A stretch of DNA of 32,805 nucleotides from Branchiostoma floridae. Its lineage: Eukaryota > Chordata > Leptocardii > Amphioxiformes > Branchiostomatidae. Each line of letters opens with the position of its first letter. The first letter of the stretch is position 1. This document shows positions 27,433-32,805 of this stretch, piece by piece. The stretch spans positions 1,310,173 through 1,342,977 of the forward strand of contig NC_049991.1 in assembly GCF_000003815.2 (NCBI RefSeq), given 5' to 3'. Below the pieces are notes generated by a model. It worked only from the letters and a program-made list of their open reading frames with translations, was not told where the DNA came from and made no database searches. Made by a program: the position numbers and the translations under genes.

Positions 27433-28546
27433 ATGGCTTTTACAAAAGAGGAGTTTCACAACTTTGGGGCTGTGGACTATGTCATCTTTGGTGGGATGTT
27501 GGCCGTCACTGCAGCCACTGGACTGTACCACGCTTTTGCAGGGGGAGGTCAGAGGACAACTGCCAAGTATGATTTACCTTTGAAGTGCATTTTTAAGAAC
27601 CTTGTTCTGAAGTTTCAGTTTTCTGCATGTTCATAGGGGCACATTATGTTCTTGATTAGAGCTGCAAGTTGTTGCAAAGTTGGCTACATAATTAATATTA
27701 CACAGATAACTGATTCGGTCTCTGAAATGTACCAAATGCTGTCACCTCTAACAAGTCTTTAACTAAGACTTGATATGAAGCAAATTACAGGCAATATAAA
27801 TTCGTAATTTTCCCGCAACACCTAGTATTATGTTTTACAAAAAATGCACCACAGCATTAGTATTGGATGATGGCTTGGAAGAAATTATTGTCACACAAGC
27901 AGGATTCTTCTTCCTGAAACAGCTGTTGCCTTAGAAGACATGAAAAATTCAAATAGCAGTCAAGAAGTAACAATTCAGTCCACAGAATTGTAGTTCAGTC
28001 CACAGAATTGTAGTTCAGTCCACAGAATTGTAGTTCAGTCCACAGAATTGTAGTTCAGTCCACAGAATTGTAGTTCAGTCCACAGAATTGTAGTTCAGTC
28101 CACAGAATTGTAGTTTGCCAGGTGAAGCCAGCTCGCCAGTCCCTCTGAGAGTGAGAGTGACTTACTAGTCTGGTATTCTAGACACGAGAAACATAATGCA
28201 TTCTTCTTTACATGTTGTCCACCCTAGGTACCTGATGGCTGACCGCAGCATGTTCAGTCTACCCGTGGCCATCTCAGTTCTGGCATCGTTCCTGTCTGCC
28301 GTGACCATCCTCGGCGTGCCCTCAGAGATCTTCGTGTACGGTGTTCAGTACTGGATGGTGATCTGGTGTTACTTCATCACCATTCCCGTCACTGCCATCT
28401 TCTTCATCCCAGTGTTCCATGGCCTGGGACTCACAAGTGCTTATGAGGTTTGTAGATACATGTACATACAGTAACTGTACTACTGTAGCTTCAGTTACAT
28501 CCCAGTGTTCCATGGCCTGGGGCTCACAAGTGCTTATGAGGTTTGT

Positions 28547-28598
<52 letters not shown>

Positions 28599-31500
28599 TA
28601 TTACATATAAAATACAACACGGTGTATTCCGTATCACCCGAGGTACAAGCCCGACCGCGGGAAGGATTGCCCAACGCCCGAAGGCCATAGGGTGATCCGA
28701 CTCGCTGGGACCGAAGGTGATGCGGAATATGCTGTGTTGTATTTTCCTGTCATACCCACCTGAGAAAACACATGTTTCAAGGAGAAATGCGCCAGAAGTT
28801 GAGAAAATGTGGTGCCCATGAATAAACATTGTTATAACAGCAATGTTCCAACGATCAAATCAGGTATTCGATTTTTTGACTGCGCAGCACCGGTGTGCAC
28901 AAAGTATTTTCAAAATATTTGATGGAAGACCGTGTGATAAAACTTCGAAGCCTGTGTGGTACGACTTTTTATCACAGGGTCCGGACCACCTGCATCAAAT
29001 GTTATCGCGGCCCAGGTATGACATAAATGTACATACAGTAACTGTAGATACGGTTACTTTCCAGAGTGACCTCATTTCAAGGTAGGTCCTAGGAAATGTA
29101 AAAATCTGGACCCTCTGAAACACGATTTTCAGCATTTTGAGGGACAAAATTTGCTGGCAGACTGTGCTAAATTTACTGACATTTCTGTCAGAGAAAAAGA
29201 TTTTTGATGCTGACAAGTCTCGTGGGCACCAAAGGCGCAAGTCATCCCAAGGGATGTCCAGAGAAAAATTGGAAATTTCGACCATCTGAAACTTCGTTGC
29301 CTGCATTTGAGGGGCACACTAAGGGGTAAACTATGACCCCTGGCCTAAGGCCACTTTTTATTCGATGGCCCTCCCCCCAGTCAAACATTTGAAAAACATA
29401 AAAACATGGCAAACATTTCTGCATTCACAGTACTGTAGTTGCATGTTATTACGATAAGTTACCTGCGATATATGTATATACTTCCCAGTACCTTGAGCAG
29501 AGGTTCTCCATGTCCCTCCGGGTGGTCGCTGCCTGTCTCTTCATCCTGCAGAACACCTTCTACATCGCTGTCATCCTGTACGCACCTGCGCTGGCCTTGG
29601 AAACAGGTCAGTTTTTATATGTTTTCTAGTTGAAGGCAAAGTGTCCCTTTTTTTGCACCCATACTCTCAGCATGCATTCTCTAACAGGGCTCGAAATACT
29701 TTTTTCTGCATAAGGCCACACCAATTTAATTTCTTGGTTCACGGATTCGCTCGCTCCTATTTTTTGGAAAAAAAATAAAATTACCACTCAGCAAATTTTC
29801 ACCATTAATGAAGCCATTCAGCAACTTTCTGGTGTAGCAAATTGGCCTTTATATTATAAGCTCCTTAAAGTGTGGGTACAGGTGCTGTTACTGTACAATA
29901 ATAGTGTTTTTGTACTTTTTTCAAGCTGAAAACTTTTTTCTTTGTGTTTTGGATTAGCCGTTACCTTTACCCCAACCATTTTACAATTTTTATTTTTATT
30001 TTGCCCTCTCGCTCCATATTTTTTATGAAAAAATCCGTGAACCAAGAAATTAAATTGGTGTGGCCGAACTGCTCTGGTGCAGGTAACATTTAAAATTACC
30101 TGCACCAGACAAATTTTACCTGCACCACTCAGAATTTAGGAAGTATGGATCATAGTAAAATTCTTTAGTACTAGTAATCTAGTAATCAATGCTATTTTTT
30201 CTTTTATACTGCTTATACCTGCATATGCAGGTGGTATTTCGAGCCCTGTCTAAGTACTAAGGCCTTGTTCACAAATCTATGCAATTTGCATCAATTTCAA
30301 TAGCTATTAATTTGGTTGTGTTCAGACCTGCCACACTAGTACTCTAGGTGCAGGAAATGTGATCCATGTAGTAAGCAGCTGAGTCTCAGATAGCTACAAT
30401 TTCATCTTCTCCTTTATTTCCAGTCACCAAGTTTGCTGTGTGGAAAACAGTTCTGATTGCAGGCATAGTGTGTACAATATACACATCTTTGGTATGTATG
30501 ATTTCTAAATAAACATCAGGTCTCAAAGTTACCCTTTTCACCTACTGTCCCAAAAATATTCCAAAAAGAAATTCAGACTGTCCCAAAGTGAGATTCAGTT
30601 AACCCAGGCTATTACTATGTACATTAAATGGTATGACATTTACTAACAGCAGAGAATGCATTTTCTTAAGTTTATCTTAGCAACATACATAGTTAACAGA
30701 ATATTGTTGAAGAAAATGAAAGGAACAGATTCTCTTCCCATAGAGGAGACAATGTTATCAATATGTTTGGACTTTTGATTTTTTACGATGTCTCTGAATT
30801 GTTGCAAAGCTGGTAGAAGGCAACATTTATGATTAAATCACCTTTGTTTGAGACAAAAACCTGGAGTCTGAAGAATTATGTTTTTATGGTCTAATGTGTG
30901 ATAACAGGAGAAGGTCAATATTTTGTCACAAATTGTATGTATATGTGTAAGTTGAATTCATAATACTATGATTGTTGAATATAATCAAAAAGTTGTGTAT
31001 TTTGGTTTCATACAATCTGTGAAATCAAAGATTTACAAAATGATTTTAATGATATTTTAATGATTATTGTGATTGACAGGGAGGGATGAAGGCTGTGATC
31101 TACACTGACGTCTTCAACTTTTGTGTACTGTTTGTTTCCCTGGTAACCATTGTTGTCATGGGAACGGTGAGAGCAGGAGGCATGGGGCGTGTGTGGGAAA
31201 TCAACGCCAATCACTCCCACCTCAACTTTTTGGAGTGAGTTGGTTGTTTCCTTTATTGAAATCCCATGAAAGTGCCTCTTCAACTTGTTGGAGTACTTAA
31301 CATACTTTCTTGAATACCAATTAAGATACGCACCCCTGATTTGGGGAAGTTTCAGACAGATCTGTGGGACTGAAATGGAAAATGGAAAAACTAAAAAAGT
31401 ATGCACCCCTTCTCCAACAATTTTGAACAGACCCTGAACTGGTAAAATTCAACTTTATGATGTTTTCCCCAGGTTATTTTGCATAAATCCCACTGTCATT

Positions 31501-32191
31501 GTCTCTACAAACTTGTGAATTGCCTGCTGCAACTTATAAATATCATGGAGAATGAACTGGTAGAACAGTACAGCTAGTACATCTAACTGGAAAAACAGTT
31601 TTTAACATGTCAGAGTCACTAACTCATCAGAATAGTAAAAACTCTGGAGGGCGCAAGGTAAAACTTAATGTGTACTTTTTGATACACGTAGTACTAGTAT
31701 TTCACAACGTTACAAAAAAATGTGTAAAAAAGTGTATTGCACTGTTGCTTTTACAAGAAGATTGCACTTAAAGGAAAGTGCTAGAAAATAACCCAGATGG
31801 GGAATCCCACACAGGGGTGTTTCTCGCACAATGTATTGCACAGGACAAACACAAAGCGCATTGACCTAGATGTCTCTTTAGTTTTCTGACCTTGGTGTCC
31901 TTATTTCCTCCTACAAGTAAAGACTTGTTGTTTCTTTTGATACACAGTGTTCTTTGGTTTGATTTGTGATTATACCAGCTTTGTGTTCCCACCCCATTAG
32001 TTTTGCGGTCATTGTGGCCCAATGAAAATTATTGTCTTGTTGAACTGCAGTTTTGATGGAGATCCTACCACCCGGCTGTCCTTCTGGTCCCTGGTGATAG
32101 GGGGGGCTTTTACAACATTGCCGATGTGGGCTGTAAGTCAGACATCAGTTCAGCGATTCCTTACTGCAAAGTCACTCCAGGAAGCAAGGAG
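27433..32191 (+). CDS. SLC5-family sodium symporter (SLC5A8/A12/A6-like), 5' six exons; 3' end outside window
   Basis: Plasma-membrane sodium-coupled uptake of a small organic anion (monocarboxylate or vitamin) is the family role; the substrate cannot be read here. Exons: 27433-27566, 28228-28447, 29489-29606, 30424-30491, 31080-31234 and 32051-32191. All have GT-AG introns and compatible phases, together 836 nt (278 codons). Hallmarks in order: first membrane helix [19 protein letters not shown], then [26 protein letters not shown]; the conserved [15 protein letters not shown] helix of the LeuT-fold core; GLTSAYEYLEQRF; a hydrophobic exon 3 ending YAPALALET; the SLC5 signature [25 protein letters not shown]; and [20 protein letters not shown]. 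The start is chosen because residue 15 onward aligns from memory with the SLC5A8 N-terminus (WDYVVFAGML). Further exons lie to the right. No inactivating change is seen. Confidence 0.93.
27976..28115. repeat. 20-bp tandem repeat, 7 identical copies
   Basis: CAGTCCACAGAATTGTAGTT repeats seven times without a single difference inside intron 1 of the symporter gene. Perfect identity suggests very recent expansion or an assembly effect. Confidence 0.97.
28498..28551 (+). repeat. Duplicate of the 3' end of symporter exon 2 with its donor
   Basis: The 54 bases match 28405-28458, including the end of exon 2 (CCATGGCCTGGGRCTCACAA), TATGAG|GTTTGTAG and the intron start, with one substitution. TTCAG just upstream (28490-28494) could act as a 3' splice site, making a 47-nt exon that would shift the frame. 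Confidence 0.92.
28549..28594. repeat. AT microsatellite
   Basis: Uninterrupted AT dinucleotides immediately after the duplicated exon end. Confidence 0.95.
28609..28745. mobile_element. Foldback MITE with AAAATACAACAC ends
   Basis: Left arm AAAATACAACACGGTGTATT then CCGTATCACC; right arm GGTGATGCGGAATATGCTGT then GTTGTATTTT. GC-rich centre, no ORF, no clear target duplication. Confidence 0.8.
29095..29345. mobile_element. Repeat fragment related to the 22013-22296 MITE
   Basis: Motifs GACCCTCTGAAACACG, CATTTTGAGGGACAAAATTTGC and GGCAGAC recur in the same order as in the 22013 element. Ends are not defined. It lies in intron 2 of the symporter. Confidence 0.6.
29695..30248. mobile_element. 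Foldback element with CAGGGCTCGAAATAC ends, carrying a nested element
   Basis: Perfect inverted ends CAGGGCTCGAAATAC / GTATTTCGAGCCCTG, flanked on both sides by TCTAA. The interior after the nested element has GGTGCAGGTAA/TTACCTGCACC arms. It lies in intron 3 of the symporter and shares termini with the element at 11485-11804. Confidence 0.9.
29714..30065. mobile_element. Inner foldback element with GGCCACACCAATTTAATTTC ends
   Basis: A perfect inverted pair over more than 30 bp (GGCCACACCAATTTAATTTC onward, and its complement ending at 30065). Inside are ATTCGCTCGCTCC and its approximate inverse. It lies wholly within the CAGGGCTCGAAAT element, so it either inserted later or is an inner structural layer. 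Confidence 0.85.
31265..31415. repeat. Dispersed repeat fragment (AAGTATGCACCCCTT)
   Basis: AAAAAGTATGCACCCCTTCTCC (read as AAGTATGCACCCCTT) is the reverse complement of a motif near 7272-7290, and ACGCACCCCTGATTTGGGG-like sequence lies near 31330. Intron 5 of the symporter; no gene. Confidence 0.55.
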
Positions 32192-32805
32192 GTAGGTTTA
32201 AACACTTAACAGTCTCCTGCAATATATCTTTTCATGGTTTGCATGAGCTATATACACACATAGTGGGTGGGTCATCTTTTTTGTGGCACCAGTTGCTAGG
32301 AAAAGAAAATAGTACATCAATGAAGGTTAGACATTCAGGTAATAAAATATGCCAAATAATAGTAACTAAAGCAACTGGATATGGTTTTGGAAACAGACAT
32401 TTCAGACAGCATCCATTGTCTTTCGTCTCAGTGATTGGGCGAACAGCAGCATTTACCAGTTAACTTTTTAAACCAAACACATATTAATGAGATAATGGCA
32501 ATTCTAAGATTGTTCAGTAGAAAACCAAGTCAAGACAAGGTTAGACTTACAGAATATGGTAATGTTGACCCTGTTTCTGTTGGTGGTCTGCACTTGAGGG
32601 TTCTCTTGGACTGGTCATAAGAATTGAGAGCTTTGTCGAAGGTCCATTTTTGGTCGCCACACTTGGCCAAGGCCCTCTGAGGTGTCATAATGTTTGTCTG
32701 TTTGGGGTTTGTCTGAAGTTATGATGTTGTCAGAAAAGAGTTTTTATCACTGCCAGTTTGTGTTCCAATGGGTGGTGAGAGTCAAAGTCCAGATACTGGT
32801 CCATG
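32192..32805. other. Intron of the symporter to the window edge
   Basis: Begins with donor GAG|GTAGGT. No following SLC5 exon (the next should encode a further membrane helix) was seen before the window ends. Confidence 0.6.

Noticed and set aside
27187-27636. Open frames crossing the N gap
   Set aside because: The gap length is a placeholder, so frames across it are meaningless; only the sequence from 27433 matches the symporter.
1-32805. tRNA, rRNA or snRNA genes
   Set aside because: No cloverleaf with A and B boxes, and no rRNA-sense segment, was recognised by eye; a tRNAscan-SE and Infernal run would be decisive.

Overview
This is a eukaryotic window, most probably from a lancelet (Branchiostoma). 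The evidence is spliced genes with canonical introns, a C2H2 zinc-finger array of lancelet style (near-identical [11 protein letters not shown] fingers), an SLC5-type sodium symporter split into short exons, and very dense small foldback DNA transposons (MITEs). The species is an inference; no database was searched. Two runs of exactly 100 N (12127-12226 and 27329-27428) are assembly gaps of unknown true size.

Layout. 1-4.3 kb is mostly non-coding, with a foldback MITE, a 28-bp tandem array, a hAT-like element and one small unassigned ORF. 4.3-6.3 kb holds a two-exon, 16-finger zinc-finger gene on the + strand, with a decayed extra finger after its stop. 6.3-9.2 kb is repeats. 9.2-12.6 kb holds a minus-strand gene for an unrecognised nuclear-type protein (one C2H2-like finger, SUMO-type motifs, a very basic C-terminal half). 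Its probable first exon and promoter lie 2.3 kb upstream, across nested MITEs, a minisatellite and a gap. 12.8-14.6 kb is a MITE cluster, several with visible 9-bp target duplications. 14.7-18.9 kb holds a possible first exon, more MITEs, a 1.1-kb GC-rich hAT-like element and TG/CA microsatellites.

18.9-25.3 kb is the most interesting part: a long stretch with no convincing protein, in which a ~60-90-nt motif recurs twelve times. Each recognisable copy has a flanking stem, a box C-like sequence, an internal CTGA-like box D', and a box D-like CTGA or ATGA immediately followed by the stem partner. Where a clear 3' splice site follows, it lies 75-92 nt downstream of the motif, and the exons between copies end in GC (not GT) donors. 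I read this as a non-coding host gene with a tandemly duplicated family of intronic box C/D snoRNAs. Two copies carry a guide complementary to a universally conserved stretch of 18S rRNA. Ten copies look intact in structure and two have lost box D.

27.4 kb to the end holds the 5' six exons (278 codons) of an SLC5-family sodium symporter, closest by eye to SLC5A8/SLC5A12 monocarboxylate or SLC5A6 multivitamin transporters. The gene runs off the right edge. Its introns carry a perfect 20-bp x7 array, a copy of the end of exon 2 with its splice donor, and nested foldback elements.
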